Notes: generated from the letters alone by a model not told the origin. Shown: positions 1 to 8,980, numbered from the stretch's first letter. The stretch is 43,284 nt of DNA from Clostridium thailandense (GCF_019207025.1 NZ_JAEEGC010000134.1:1-43284); one strand, 5' to 3'. A program made the numbers and translations.

Positions 1-56
1 TAAGTGCGACAGCCCCATTTTTCAAAAATTTACGCTCTCACCGATAACAAATATTC

Positions 57-755
57 TTAACGGACCATTATTCCATTTTTGAATAACAATCCATTAGGTT
101 GAGCAGCTCCGGCTATAGCACTTTCCGGTATAACCGCTTCAATTCGTTTTACTTCATTTTCACTCAGAGTAATATCCGCAGCTTTTATTGCATCTTGGAT
201 TTGTGACACCTTTTTAGCACCAATTCCTAGTTCCCTTGCTGTAGGCAAAATTTCCGTTTCTATCCTACGATTGAAAAGAGAATATTCCGATTCTATAAAG
301 CTTATTGGATGAACTGAATTCGCCTTTCTTAAAGTATCAGCGTCAACTTCTGAAATTCCAATATGCCTTACATATCCAGCCTTAACCAAATCTGAAATAG
401 CTCCTATAGTCTCCTCAACAGGTATTCCTAAATTAATTCTTCCAGGTTGATAAAGATCTATATAGTCTACATTTAACCGTTTAAGAGAATAAGTAATGTA
501 GTTCTTTATAGTTAAGGTTCTTACATCCAAACCATAATAATTTCCTTTAGGATCGCTTAACCCACCAAACTTTACAGATATAAACGTTTTGTCTCGCTTA
601 TGGCCATTCAGTGCTTCTCCAATTAGCATTTCGTTATAACCGCTACTATAGAAATCTGCAGTGTTAATGAGTTGTATTCCTGCATCTATTGCGGCATGGA
701 TCGTAGCTATGCTTTCAGATTTATTAAGACACCCAGTCGTATTTGTCATACGCAT
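57..755 (-). pseudogene. Aldo/keto reductase remnant, N-terminally and internally truncated
   Basis: The 232 residues match the aldo/keto reductase family (NADPH-dependent oxidoreductases with a TIM barrel). The stretch around INTADFY (residues 31-37) holds the conserved catalytic Asp and Tyr region, and YIDLYQPGR (about 98-106) is also typical. Full members are about 310-330 residues. Here the first 20 or so residues, including the first beta strand, are missing, because an in-frame stop lies just upstream and no ribosome binding site precedes the ATG. Near residue 180 the text jumps from ARELGIG straight to KKVSQIQDAIKAADITL, skipping roughly 90-100 residues that normally carry barrel strands 6-8 and much of the cofactor site. 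It ends 7 bp from the ppdK stop codon. I infer a decayed, non-functional gene. A sequencing artefact is less likely because both ends stay in frame. Confidence 0.75.
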
Positions 756-761
756 ATTTAT

Positions 762-3401
762 TTATTTACTTGGTCTTGGTTGTTTCACCTCAGCCTGTGC
801 TGCAGCAAGCCTTGCTATTGGAACTCTAAACGGTGAGCAAGACACATAATCCAGTCCAACATTATGACAAAACTCAACGGAAGATGGATCTCCACCATGC
901 TCTCCACATATTCCAAGATGAATATCTGGTCTTGTCTGTTTTCCTAGTTCTACACCCATCTTAACAAGCTTACCTACACCTACTTGATCTAACTTTTCAA
1001 AAGGATCAAATTCATATATTTTATTATTATAGTAATCCTTCAGGAACTTTCCAGCATCATCTCTTGAGAATCCAAAAGTCATTTGAGTTAAATCATTTGT
1101 TCCAAAGGAAAAGAACTCAGCTTCTTTAGCTATTTCATCTGCTGTAAGGGCGGCTCTTGGTATTTCTATCATAGTTCCTACTAAATATTTTAACTCAATT
1201 CCTTCTTTTGCGATTACTTCATCAGCAGTTTTAGTAACTATATCTTTAACGAACTTTAATTCTTTAAGTTCTCCAATAAGTGGTATCATTATTTCTGGAA
1301 CTATATAATATCCCTTTCTTTTCTTAACATCTATAGCAGCTTCTATAATTGCTCTAGTCTGCATTTCTGCTATCTCAGGATATGAAACTGAAAGACGGCA
1401 TCCTCTATGTCCCATCATTGGATTAAATTCATGTAAAGATTCAATAGTCCTTCTTAAATCCTCAAAACTTAATCCCATTTCTTCTGCTAAGCTCTTTATA
1501 TCCTCATTCTCCTGTGGCAAGAACTCATGCAGAGGTGGATCTAGCAATCTCACAGTTACTGGTCTGCCTTCCATGGCTTCATAGATTCCGATAAAGTCTT
1601 CTCTTTGCATTGGAAGAAGTTTATCTAGTGCTCTTCTTCTTTGGTTCTCTGTATTTGAAACTATCATCTCTCTAACTGCAGGTATTCTTTTCTCATCGAA
1701 AAACATGTGCTCAGTTCTACAAAGACCTATACCTTCTGCTCCAAATTTAACAGCCTGGTAAGCATCTCTTGGTGTATCTGCATTAGTTCTAACCTTTAGC
1801 TTTCTTATTTCATCTGCCCAACTCATAAAGCTTCCAAAATATCCGCTTATTTCACTCTCAGTAGTTTTAATAGCTTGTCCATAAACATTCCCTGTACTAC
1901 CATCTAGTGATATGTAATCTCCTTCTTTATATATCTTTCCACCTAATTCAAAGGTTTTCGCCTCTTCATTTATCTTCAAGTCGCTGCAGCCTGCTACACA
2001 GCAAGTTCCCATTCCCCTGGCTACAACTGCTGCATGAGATGTCATTCCCCCTCTTGCTGTAAGTATACCTTCAGCCGCTACCATTCCTTCTATATCCTCT
2101 GGAGAGGTTTCAATTCTTACAAGTATTACTTTTTCACCATCTTCATGTTTTTCCTTTGCTGTCTCTGCGTTAAAATAAACTTTGCCACAAGCAGCACCAG
2201 GTGAAGCTGGAAGTCCTTTAGCTACAACTTCAGTATTATTAAGTTCTACTGAATCAAAATTGGGATGTAAAAGCGAATCAAGCTGTTTAGCATCAACCTT
2301 TAATATTGCTTCTTCTCTTGTAATAAGACCTTCTTCTACTAAATTAACAGCTATCTTTAATGCAGCTTGAGCCGTTCTCTTACCATTTCTAGTTTGAAGA
2401 AAATATAATTTTCCCTGCTCTATAGTAAACTCCATATCCTGCATATCCTTATAATGCTTTTCTAATCTTTCTGCTATTTCCATGAACTGTTTATAGCACT
2501 CTGGTAAGTCCTGCTCTAATCTTGATATTGGATGAGGAGTTCTTATGCCTGCTACCACATCTTCTCCCTGTGCATTTATTAAATATTCACCAAATATGAG
2601 CTTTTCTCCAGTAGAAGGATTTCTTGTAAATGCAACTCCAGTTCCTGATGTTTCTCCCATATTACCAAATACCATTGATTGAACATTAACTGCCGTTCCC
2701 CATTCTGTTGGAATGTCATTTAATCTTCTATAAACAATAGCTCTTGAGTTATCCCAAGATCTAAATACAGCAGTTATAGCCTCTAAAAGCTGTTCCTTTG
2801 GATCTTGTGGAAATTCTTTTCCCATTTCTTTTTTATACAGAGTCTTATATTTTTTTACTATCTCTTTTAAATCTTCTGCAGTTAAATCATTATCAAATTT
2901 AACTCCTTTAAGTCCTTTTATTTCATCAAGAATATCTTCAAATTTTCTCTTTTCTATTCCCATAACAACGTCAGAAAACATCTGAATAAATCTTCTATAA
3001 GAATCATAAGCAAATCTCTCATTATTAGTTAACTTATTTAAAGCTTCTACGGTCTCATCATTTAGACCTAAGTTTAATATAGTGTCCATCATTCCTGGCA
3101 TAGAAACCCTAGCTCCGGACCTTACTGAAACAAGCAAAGGATTTTCTACACTTCCAAACTTTTTGCCAGTTAGTTCCTCAACTTTAGTCAATGCTACATA
3201 AACCTCATGTATTATTTCTTCAGATAATCTTTTACCATCTTCATAATACTTTGTACAAGCCTCTGTAGACAATGTAAAACCTTCTGGAACAGGTATTCCT
3301 AAATTTTTCATCTCGGCAAGATTTGCCCCTTTTCCACCGAGTAAATTTTTCATTTTTGCGTTTCCTTCACTAAAAAGGTAAACATACTTTTTGCTTTCCA
3401 T
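762..3401 (-). CDS. ppdK: Pyruvate, phosphate dikinase
   Basis: This 879-residue protein is the usual length for bacterial pyruvate phosphate dikinase, which interconverts ATP, phosphate and pyruvate with AMP, pyrophosphate and phosphoenolpyruvate in the cytoplasm. The N-terminal nucleotide-binding half begins with GGKGANLAEM (residues 22-31). The swivelling phosphohistidine domain shows GGMTSHAAVVARGMG, with the phosphorylated His at 456 and the regulatory-type Thr-Ser before it. The C-terminal PEP/pyruvate barrel carries GTMIEIPRAAL and the catalytic GICGEHGGDP near the end. The ATG follows an AGAGGGG ribosome binding site. In clostridia this enzyme serves PEP/pyruvate interconversion and pyrophosphate-linked energy saving. 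No other glycolytic gene is adjacent, so it is probably a single-gene unit. Confidence 0.97.
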   Translation of the reverse strand: MESKKYVYLFSEGNAKMKNLLGGKGANLAEMKNLGIPVPEGFTLSTEACTKYYEDGKRLSEEIIHEVYVALTKVEELTGKKFGSVENPLLVSVRSGARVSMPGMMDTILNLGLNDETVEALNKLTNNERFAYDSYRRFIQMFSDVVMGIEKRKFEDILDEIKGLKGVKFDNDLTAEDLKEIVKKYKTLYKKEMGKEFPQDPKEQLLEAITAVFRSWDNSRAIVYRRLNDIPTEWGTAVNVQSMVFGNMGETSGTGVAFTRNPSTGEKLIFGEYLINAQGEDVVAGIRTPHPISRLEQDLPECYKQFMEIAERLEKHYKDMQDMEFTIEQGKLYFLQTRNGKRTAQAALKIAVNLVEEGLITREEAILKVDAKQLDSLLHPNFDSVELNNTEVVAKGLPASPGAACGKVYFNAETAKEKHEDGEKVILVRIETSPEDIEGMVAAEGILTARGGMTSHAAVVARGMGTCCVAGCSDLKINEEAKTFELGGKIYKEGDYISLDGSTGNVYGQAIKTTESEISGYFGSFMSWADEIRKLKVRTNADTPRDAYQAVKFGAEGIGLCRTEHMFFDEKRIPAVREMIVSNTENQRRRALDKLLPMQREDFIGIYEAMEGRPVTVRLLDPPLHEFLPQENEDIKSLAEEMGLSFEDLRRTIESLHEFNPMMGHRGCRLSVSYPEIAEMQTRAIIEAAIDVKKRKGYYIVPEIMIPLIGELKELKFVKDIVTKTADEVIAKEGIELKYLVGTMIEIPRAALTADEIAKEAEFFSFGTNDLTQMTFGFSRDDAGKFLKDYYNNKIYEFDPFEKLDQVGVGKLVKMGVELGKQTRPDIHLGICGEHGGDPSSVEFCHNVGLDYVSCSPFRVPIARLAAAQAEVKQPRPSK

Positions 3402-3733
3402 TAAATAGCACCCCTCTTATGCAAGTTTTTGATATATAGCATATACTATATATCATATGTTATACATTATATAATATATTATATATGCTTTTCAATATAA
3501 ACATATATTATTTTTATAATAATATATACTACATTCTATATAATCTGTCTCTAGCTTCAATAATTTAATCTTTTTCAAACTCAAATATGCTAACGAAACT
3601 ACCTTATAATCTTTAAGCTTAAATTTTTAACAACATATTTCAGAAATTTAGAAAATAAAAAAGAGAAAGTAAAACTTCTCTCCTTCAATAACTTAAAGTA
3701 GTTGTTAACTAAGTATAATAAACTTCCAAATAC
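3402..3733. other. Intergenic AT-rich region between ppdK and idi
   Basis: No gene is visible here. The part next to ppdK (about 3430-3490) is a run of alternating TATA/ATAT with several overlapping short palindromes and probably holds the ppdK promoter, although no single -35/-10 pair stands out. The part next to idi holds the idi terminator, listed separately. Confidence 0.5.
3653..3681 (-). terminator. Rho-independent terminator downstream of idi
   Basis: On the minus strand AGAGAAGT pairs with ACTTTCTCT around a short T-rich loop (3662-3681) and is followed by TTTTTTATTTT. It sits about 50 bp after the idi stop codon. Confidence 0.7.
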
Positions 3734-4270
3734 TTAGTTATTATTTTTAACAGAACTTAGCTTAATAAATTCAATGACTTTATTAAATGAGTATTTAAAC
3801 CAAAAGGTGTATGAATGCGGATTATTTATAATGTCTAATTTTACTTCATCAATATCAATCCACCTATAATCTTCTACCTCATTTCCATTTGGAACTATTT
3901 CACCATCAAAAGTTCCAATAAAAACGTGATCATATTCATTTTCTATAAGATCATTTTCAAAATTCACTTTATATGAAAAACTAAATATCTCACTAAGTTC
4001 ACATGTAAACCCCATCTCTTCTTTAAGCCTTCTATATATAGCATCTTCTAAATTCTCCCTGTATCTAGGGTGACTACAGCAAGTGTTAGTCCAAAGACCT
4101 CCTGAGTGATATTTTTCTTTATTTCTTTTTTGTAACAACAATTGGTTATTAGAATTAAAAATAAATATTGAAAAGGCCCTATGCAATATTCCATTAAAAT
4201 GTGCTTCCATTTTTTCTATAGGTCCAATTTCCTTATCATTTTCATCAACCGATATAATATATTCTATCAT
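3734..4270 (-). CDS. idi: Isopentenyl-diphosphate delta-isomerase, type 1 (Nudix)
   Basis: The 178-residue protein fits type 1 IPP isomerase, which interconverts isopentenyl and dimethylallyl diphosphate for isoprenoid synthesis. The Nudix-like core is clear: HRAFSIFIF, LLLQKRNKEKYHSGGLW, then the active-site TNTCCSHP with Cys 64/65 and the metal-ligand His 67, followed by the Nudix helix AIYRRLKEEMGF. Later comes NEYDHVF with the second acidic ligand set. Length and motifs agree with bacterial IDI-1, not the unrelated flavin-dependent type 2. It stands alone with its own terminator. If the organism makes isoprenoids by the MEP pathway, which is usual in clostridia, the gene would only balance the two C5 units and not be essential. 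Confidence 0.93.
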   Translation of the reverse strand: MIEYIISVDENDKEIGPIEKMEAHFNGILHRAFSIFIFNSNNQLLLQKRNKEKYHSGGLWTNTCCSHPRYRENLEDAIYRRLKEEMGFTCELSEIFSFSYKVNFENDLIENEYDHVFIGTFDGEIVPNGNEVEDYRWIDIDEVKLDIINNPHSYTFWFKYSFNKVIEFIKLSSVKNNN

Positions 4271-4367
4271 TCAATTTTCTCCTTAGATAATATTTTAATT
4301 TTATTATACTATATTAGAATTTATATTAGCTTAAACTTAGATAATTGTCCATAATATCTCTAAAAAC

Positions 4368-4448
4368 AAAAAGCAAAGATTCTTCAGTATAATTACCCTA
4401 AAAACTTGTTATTTATAGGGATAATTGAAACATAAAATCTTTGCTTTT
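4368..4448 (-). terminator. Terminator of the ubiD-ubiX-lpdD operon, two nested stems
   Basis: Outer arms AAAAGCAAAGATT (4369-4381) and AATCTTTGCTTTT (4436-4448) are a perfect inverted repeat. Inside them ATTACCCTA and TAGGGATAATT form a second stem. Read on the minus strand the hairpin is followed by TTTTTGTTTTTAG. It lies 17 bp beyond the last gene of the operon. Confidence 0.75.
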
Positions 4449-4464
4449 CTGCTGTAAGCTTCAT

Positions 4465-4833
4465 TTAAATTAATTTTTCTATTAATCTATTTGTTAACAC
4501 CTTAAGAAGGTCTATAGTTTCATTAATCTCTTCAACTGTTATGTTGTCAACATGAATGCCGCAGGTTACAACTACATTTTTACTTAACTTTGAGGAAAGT
4601 TTCTGAGATACATATCTTGCTGCTTCATCATCTTTATGTCCTATTAAATTTAAAATTGACGTTGTGGAACTAATTTCACTTGAATCTGATAAACTTGGTC
4701 TTGGAACGCTCAAGGTTACGCATCCAATATGAGGAGCATCTCCTCCTGAAATTATTACACATAAATCTTCTCCTATTAGAAAAGTCTTAGCATTGACTTT
4801 TATTCTGCCTCTTTCTATAGTTAAATCCTGCAT
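4465..4833 (-). CDS. LpdD-like protein of a UbiD-type decarboxylase operon
   Basis: The 122-residue protein resembles the small third subunit (LpdD/BsdD-like) encoded with UbiD-family hydroxyarylic acid decarboxylases such as the gallate decarboxylase of Lactobacillus plantarum. Members are thought to help the prenylated-FMN decarboxylase. I see no catalytic motif. Visible landmarks are LIGEDLCVIISGGDAPHIG near the N-terminus, a Ser/Thr-rich SVPRPSLSDSSEISSTTS stretch and CGIHVDNIT. The frame is open to 4896, inside ubiX, but I chose the ATG at 4833 because AGAGGTGAG lies just upstream (4837-4845) and the protein then starts MQDLTIERG, leaving a 25-bp gap after ubiX. Last gene of the operon. 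The family match is by general resemblance and by context. Confidence 0.8.
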   Translation of the reverse strand: MQDLTIERGRIKVNAKTFLIGEDLCVIISGGDAPHIGCVTLSVPRPSLSDSSEISSTTSILNLIGHKDDEAARYVSQKLSSKLSKNVVVTCGIHVDNITVEEINETIDLLKVLTNRLIEKLI

Positions 4834-4858
4834 TATCTCACCTCTGAAATTTTTAATT

Positions 4859-5455
4859 TTAGCCTGTACTAATTTCTCCCCATCTGCGGAAACCATTTAC
4901 TTGGATTCCAAATCTATCAAGAATTTTGCCTATGATATGCCTATTTAAATCCTCCATGCTGGTAGGTTTATTATAATAGGTAATCATTGGCGGCATAATA
5001 GTTGCACCTAATTCTGATAGAGAAAGCATGTTTCTTAGGTGAATTGTACTTAATGGGCATTCTCTTGCTACTATAACTAGATTTCTTCTCTCTTTAATTG
5101 TTACATCTGCGGCTCTAAGAAGTAAGTTATCAGAATAACCGCATACAATACCGGCAACAGTTTTCATACTGCATGGAACAATTATCATGCCTTCAGTTTT
5201 AAAAGTACCGCTAGCTATACTTGCTCCAATATCTTTTATAGAATAAGCCTTATCAGCTAAATTCATTACCTCTCTCGGTTCGTATGCTGTCTCTTGAATT
5301 ATTGTTTCTTCCGCACCCTTTGAAATAACCAAATGGGTTTCCCATTCAGGATGTTCTCTTACTATTTTTAACAATTCTATACCTAATGGCGCTCCACTTG
5401 CACCACTCATACCTATTACTAATCTCTTTCTATTAACTTTTGTCATATATTCCAT
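4859..5455 (-). CDS. ubiX: UbiX-family flavin prenyltransferase
   Basis: UbiX enzymes join dimethylallyl phosphate to FMN, producing the prenylated FMN cofactor that UbiD decarboxylases need. The N-terminal Rossmann-like flavodoxin fold is evident in RLVIGMSGASGAPLGIELL. Also visible are PCSMKTVAGI (the conserved Cys-Ser-Met region binding FMN), DVTIKERRNLVIVARECPLS with conserved Arg and Glu, and LRNMLSLSELGATIMPPM. The length, 198 residues, is normal. A GTG at 5467 also opens the frame, but it overlaps the AAGGGTG ribosome binding site, so I prefer the ATG at 5455. It sits between the UbiD-like gene and the LpdD-like gene, so it probably supplies cofactor to that decarboxylase. Confidence 0.92.
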   Translation of the reverse strand: MEYMTKVNRKRLVIGMSGASGAPLGIELLKIVREHPEWETHLVISKGAEETIIQETAYEPREVMNLADKAYSIKDIGASIASGTFKTEGMIIVPCSMKTVAGIVCGYSDNLLLRAADVTIKERRNLVIVARECPLSTIHLRNMLSLSELGATIMPPMITYYNKPTSMEDLNRHIIGKILDRFGIQVNGFRRWGEISTG

Positions 5456-5510
5456 AATTGTTAACACCCTTTTATTATTTTATAGTAAGCATACAAATAT
5501 ATTTTAGTTA

Positions 5511-7010
5511 TTATTTATTATTAAATAATTCTGAAACAAATCTGCTCGGATCCACATCCATAAATTTAGATCTTTGGAACTTATCTTTTAGGTGATATGG
5601 CACTGTGCAATCAAAAATAGTCTTACAGGCAATCCCCTTATCTATTATTGACGGACTAAAATCTGGACTATTTGAAGGATCTAATGGATGACAGCGGACA
5701 CCAGGAATAAATATTGTATCAACATCACCCTGGTAACGTGTAGTTAATGCCCATAGTACATCATTACTATCAAATAGATCTACATCTTCATCAACCAAAA
5801 ATACATGTTTTAGTTCAGGAAATGCTGAGAATGCAAGCAATGCAGCTTGTCTTTGTCTTCCTTCGTCACTTGGTTGACTCTTCTTGAATTGTAAGACAGC
5901 CATAAACTTACCACCACCTGAGGAATGAGCATAGACATTTAAAAGTCTTCCTGGCATAGCTTTTTCCACCATTTGAAGAATACTTGCTTCTGTTGGAATG
6001 CCAGCCATACTAACGTGCTCTTCACTTGACCCAATAACTGTTTGCATTATTGGATTTTTACGATGAGTTACAGCTTTTACTTTTATTACTGGTACCTTCG
6101 CAACAGCTCCACCTGTATAACCTGGAAATTCCGGCATTGCTTTTCCTGTGTTTGTATTTTGGTCTTCTCTAACATATACTCCAGGAAGCAGTTCTCCTTC
6201 TATGACATATTCAGCATTAGCAATCGCTTTTTCACCTATTGTCAGGCAAGGAGCTAACTCAACAGCTTGATTTCTAATGGCTCCCGCTATACTTAATTCA
6301 TCAAAACCAAGTGGCGTTGTTGGAGGTTCAAAACAAGCAGCAATTTCAATAGCAGGATCAACACCTATGCTGACGGAAATTGGTAATGGTTTGCCTAATT
6401 TTTCTGCTTTTTCACGAAATACTCCCAAGTGACGAGCACCTGGTGTAAAAAACATTGAAATCTCATCCTTACTTTGTAAACATAAGCGATGTATTGTAAT
6501 ATCCGATTCACCGGTTTCTATGTCTGAAGCATAGCACATTCCCATAGTAATGTACGGGCCTGCATCTTCCTCTGTATTAGTTGGTGCAGGAATTAATTTT
6601 CTTATATCAAAACCTGGCTCATTTGCATAATGCACAATTTCTTGACACAAAGCTTTATCCTTAGAAACTGTCACTGGCTGTATTGGATTCTTAACAGCTT
6701 CATTTAATAGAAAACCTAGTCGTTCAGGTTTTTCATTAAGCAGTAATCCCACTCTTTCACGACTAGCCAAGAGTCCAATAATAACTTTTGCATCCTCATG
6801 TCCCTTTACATTATTAAATATCATAGCTGGTCCTTTTCTTGTTGGACGCATTACTGTTCCTCCAGCCCCAACATGACGATACACCCCTGATAACTCAGCA
6901 AGTGGTTCTACAGGTTCATCAGTTTCAATTAATTGTCCAGGTATTGCTTTTAACAATTCTATAGCAGAACGTAAATCTTTTACTTCTTGTTTTCCGCTTT
7001 CTTCAATCAT
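5511..7010 (-). CDS. UbiD-family prenyl-FMN-dependent decarboxylase (hydroxyarylic acid type)
   Basis: The 499-residue protein belongs to the UbiD family, reversible decarboxylases of aromatic or unsaturated acids. Together with a UbiX and an LpdD-like protein it matches the B/C/D arrangement of 4-hydroxybenzoate, vanillate or gallate decarboxylases. Visible features are SDITIHRLCLQSKDEISMFF (the metal/prFMN-binding Arg/His region), GVDPAIEIAACFEPP, AEYVIEGELLPG with the conserved Glu, and the C-terminal VDEDVDLFDSNDVLWAL and KFMDVDPSRF. The ATG follows GAGGAGG at about 10 bp. First gene of a three-gene operon (56-bp gap to ubiX). A LysR gene lies upstream on the same strand but is separated by another gene and a repeat. 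The true substrate cannot be read from sequence. Confidence 0.9.
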   Translation of the reverse strand: MIEESGKQEVKDLRSAIELLKAIPGQLIETDEPVEPLAELSGVYRHVGAGGTVMRPTRKGPAMIFNNVKGHEDAKVIIGLLASRERVGLLLNEKPERLGFLLNEAVKNPIQPVTVSKDKALCQEIVHYANEPGFDIRKLIPAPTNTEEDAGPYITMGMCYASDIETGESDITIHRLCLQSKDEISMFFTPGARHLGVFREKAEKLGKPLPISVSIGVDPAIEIAACFEPPTTPLGFDELSIAGAIRNQAVELAPCLTIGEKAIANAEYVIEGELLPGVYVREDQNTNTGKAMPEFPGYTGGAVAKVPVIKVKAVTHRKNPIMQTVIGSSEEHVSMAGIPTEASILQMVEKAMPGRLLNVYAHSSGGGKFMAVLQFKKSQPSDEGRQRQAALLAFSAFPELKHVFLVDEDVDLFDSNDVLWALTTRYQGDVDTIFIPGVRCHPLDPSNSPDFSPSIIDKGIACKTIFDCTVPYHLKDKFQRSKFMDVDPSRFVSELFNNK

Positions 7011-7116
7011 TTTAAAAATTCCTCCTCAAAATAAGAACACTCTTAGGTACTAATTATATTTTCTTCTATGTGCCACAAGGTAAATAAACCATATAAATAC
7101 TGTCATAAGGATCTAA

Positions 7117-7258
7117 TATAGACATCCACGGCCGAAAGTAGACTTACACTCCGGTACATGTTTTCAAGCTTCAGCACTATAAAAACTTTTTATATGTGCC
7201 TTCAGCTTTGGAAACATATACCTGCGTATAAGTCTACTTTCTGGTGTGGATATCTATA
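7117..7258. repeat. Long inverted-repeat element, copy A (142 bp)
   Basis: The left arm begins TATAGACATCCACGGCCG and the right arm ends in the complement of TATAGATATCCACACCAG. About 47 bp of each arm pair with few mismatches, and pairing continues into the centre, so the whole element can fold into one long hairpin. The same two arm types recur in copies B (8827-8896) and C (33603-33864). One arm always carries CACGGC(C/A)G with ACTCCG; the other carries ACA(C/T)CAG, with GCAGG where complete. It lies between the UbiD operon and the small gene at 7422-7688. The rest of the 411-bp gap holds the UbiD ribosome site, and I saw no other structure there. Confidence 0.75.
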
Positions 7259-7385
7259 GCCTCGACATATTTTTACTAAATCAGACTTTCATTTTATTAT
7301 AGTCCTTCCTGCTATCTGAAACAATTCATAATAAGAAAGGATATATTCCAATAAGGAATGTTTAATAAAATCAAATGATATAAAA

Positions 7386-7419
7386 CGAAAATAAAAGAGT
7401 TTGGATTAGCCAAACTCTT
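7386..7419 (-). terminator. Rho-independent terminator after the 88-residue gene
   Basis: AAGAGTTTGG (7395-7404) and CCAAACTCTT (7410-7419) form a perfect 10-bp stem with a 5-nt loop. On the minus strand it is followed by TTATTTTCGTTTT. It abuts the stop codon of the small gene at 7422. Confidence 0.85.
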
Positions 7420-7421
7420 AA

Positions 7422-7688
7422 TTAGTATTTAACATTTTCACTATATTGCATTAGTTCTTCAATACTTACAATTTTTCTTTTTTCAATTATATTTTTTAGT
7501 CTCTTACTTTTCATAAAATAGTTATTCCATACGTCATTTAGATCGAATATAAGAATACTACTTCTTCCCTTTTGTATATAACTGCAGTCTTTCTTCAGGT
7601 TATCTAATATGTTGCCTCTTGAAAATTCACCTTTATTGTTACCAATTAGATTCTTGACTATACTTTCAACATCTTCTAAATAAATCAT
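7422..7688 (-). CDS. Small protein of unknown function (88 residues)
   Basis: I do not recognise this family. It looks like a real gene: an AAGGAG ribosome binding site sits 6-7 bp before the ATG and a perfect terminator follows the stop directly. The protein is soluble, charged and probably mixed helical, with no signal peptide or membrane segment. Visible stretches are YLEDVESIVKNLIGN at the start, RSSILIFDLNDVWNNYFMKSKRLK in the middle and VSIEELMQYSENVKY at the end. It has its own terminator, so it is probably not cotranscribed with the UbiD operon. It lies 150 bp downstream of lysR and could be read from the lysR promoter. Confidence 0.65.
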   Translation of the reverse strand: MIYLEDVESIVKNLIGNNKGEFSRGNILDNLKKDCSYIQKGRSSILIFDLNDVWNNYFMKSKRLKNIIEKRKIVSIEELMQYSENVKY

Positions 7689-7838
7689 ATAATCTCCTTA
7701 TATAAAATTTCTATATAAATACTATATATGCTAGTTTATATAATATTGATTATAAAAAAATATATTATTAATGAGGAATATATTTTTTTCTTAAGTCACC
7801 GCCTGAATTTTCTGCTGGAAGTTTGGCTTAAAATATTT

Positions 7839-8744
7839 TTACAATTGTATTTTAGATTTATTATTCTTAATCCATTCCTCAGTACATGAACTAAACTTTC
7901 TCATCATGTTAGAAGATTTTTTATGCGATAATGATACCAACGCTATAGTTGTAATAAACTTCTGTCTTAACTTAATAATTTCTATATCTTGATTGTTGAA
8001 AAATTCCACTACTTTTCTCATCAATAAGGCTACCCCTATTCCTTCGGATACAACGCCAATAATAGTTTCTATCCTACTATACTCATACAAAACACGCGGC
8101 TTAAAGCCTGATATTCTACATGCTTCCATGCAAATGTCGTACATACCCGGGCCAGAGTCTAAAAATATATAGTTTTCCCCTGAAGCCTGAGATAAATCTA
8201 TACATGCATTTTGAGTAAAAGGATGACCTTTTGGAACTATCATTACTAACTCATCATCTATAAGTGGATTTATTTTATATTCTTCTCCTGATAAGGAAAT
8301 TGTACGAATAAATGCTAAATCTATCTTTGAACTATCAAGTAAAGCTAATATTTCCGGACTATTAGCCTCAATAATATTAATGTCAATATCGCTATATTTC
8401 TTTGTAAAGCTTGCTATTAAGGAGGTTATACCATACTGACTCATTACTGGAATTGTTCCTATAGTTAAAGTTTTTTTGTTTTTCTCCTTATATGCATTCA
8501 TTTTTATCTGCACTTTATCATATGACTCAATAGTCTCAATTGTAAAATCTAAAAATTCACTTCCTGCTTCTGTAAGCCTTACACTTCGTGAACTTCTCTC
8601 TAAAAGCTTAACTCCCAATTCATTCTCTAAAGCCTTAATACGCTTGGATAAAGAAGATTGAGATATACAAAGCTTTGATGCCGCTATAGTAAAATGTTTG
8701 TACTTTACAACTTCTAAAAAAAACTTCAATTGCTGAATTTCCAT
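7839..8744 (-). CDS. LysR-family transcriptional regulator
   Basis: The 301-residue protein is a typical LysR regulator. The N-terminal winged helix-turn-helix (residues 1-60) reads MEIQQLKFFLEVVKYKHFTIAASKLCISQSSLSKRIK in outline, with the recognition helix around SQSSLSKRIKALE. The remaining 210 residues form the periplasmic-binding-like effector domain, beginning LTIGTIPVM and including VMIVPKGHPF and the late SEGIGVALLMRKVVEFF. LysR proteins are usually dimers or tetramers that activate a nearby promoter in response to a small ligand. The nearest metabolic operon is the UbiD-type decarboxylase (7010-4465) on the same strand, so an aromatic acid effector is plausible but not shown. The 236-bp leader contains repeat copy B and the chlI terminator. 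Confidence 0.93.
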   Translation of the reverse strand: MEIQQLKFFLEVVKYKHFTIAASKLCISQSSLSKRIKALENELGVKLLERSSRSVRLTEAGSEFLDFTIETIESYDKVQIKMNAYKEKNKKTLTIGTIPVMSQYGITSLIASFTKKYSDIDINIIEANSPEILALLDSSKIDLAFIRTISLSGEEYKINPLIDDELVMIVPKGHPFTQNACIDLSQASGENYIFLDSGPGMYDICMEACRISGFKPRVLYEYSRIETIIGVVSEGIGVALLMRKVVEFFNNQDIEIIKLRQKFITTIALVSLSHKKSSNMMRKFSSCTEEWIKNNKSKIQL

Positions 8745-8826
8745 AGCTAATCCTACCTATTCTTTTTTAGAATACATTATACTAAACTATATTTAAAAAT
8801 GGAATCTTTATCAAAAATACAGATAA

Positions 8827-8896
8827 TATAGATACTCACACCAGAAAGTAAACATCTATCGGAGTGTAAGTTAATTTTCTGCCGTGCAACCCTATA
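8827..8896. repeat. Long inverted-repeat element, copy B (70 bp, shortened)
   Basis: The left arm TATAGATACTCACACCAG pairs with the right arm, whose complement starts TATAGGGTTGCACGGCAG. The right arm keeps ACTTACACTCCG, but the matching inner part of the left arm (ACTTATACGCAGG) is gone, so this is an internally deleted relative of copies A and C. It lies in the lysR leader. Confidence 0.65.
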
Positions 8897-8911
8897 TTAA
8901 AAACTACGCAT

Positions 8912-8958
8912 AAAAAGTGCATAAATTCCTGCGTTTCTATGCTGGAACTTTTATGCAC
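8912..8958 (-). terminator. Terminator downstream of the ChlI-like gene
   Basis: GTGCATAAA (8917-8925) pairs with TTTATGCAC (8950-8958), with an inner TTCC/GGAA pair. On the minus strand the stem is followed by TTTTT (8912-8916). It begins 22 bp after the ATPase stop codon. Confidence 0.7.
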
Positions 8959-8980
8959 CTTCATACTTTAATATGTCATT

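Noticed and set aside
3430..3490. AT-rich palindromes before ppdK as a replication or protein-binding element
   Set aside because: Alternating TA runs give trivial palindromes; no specific repeated motif was visible.
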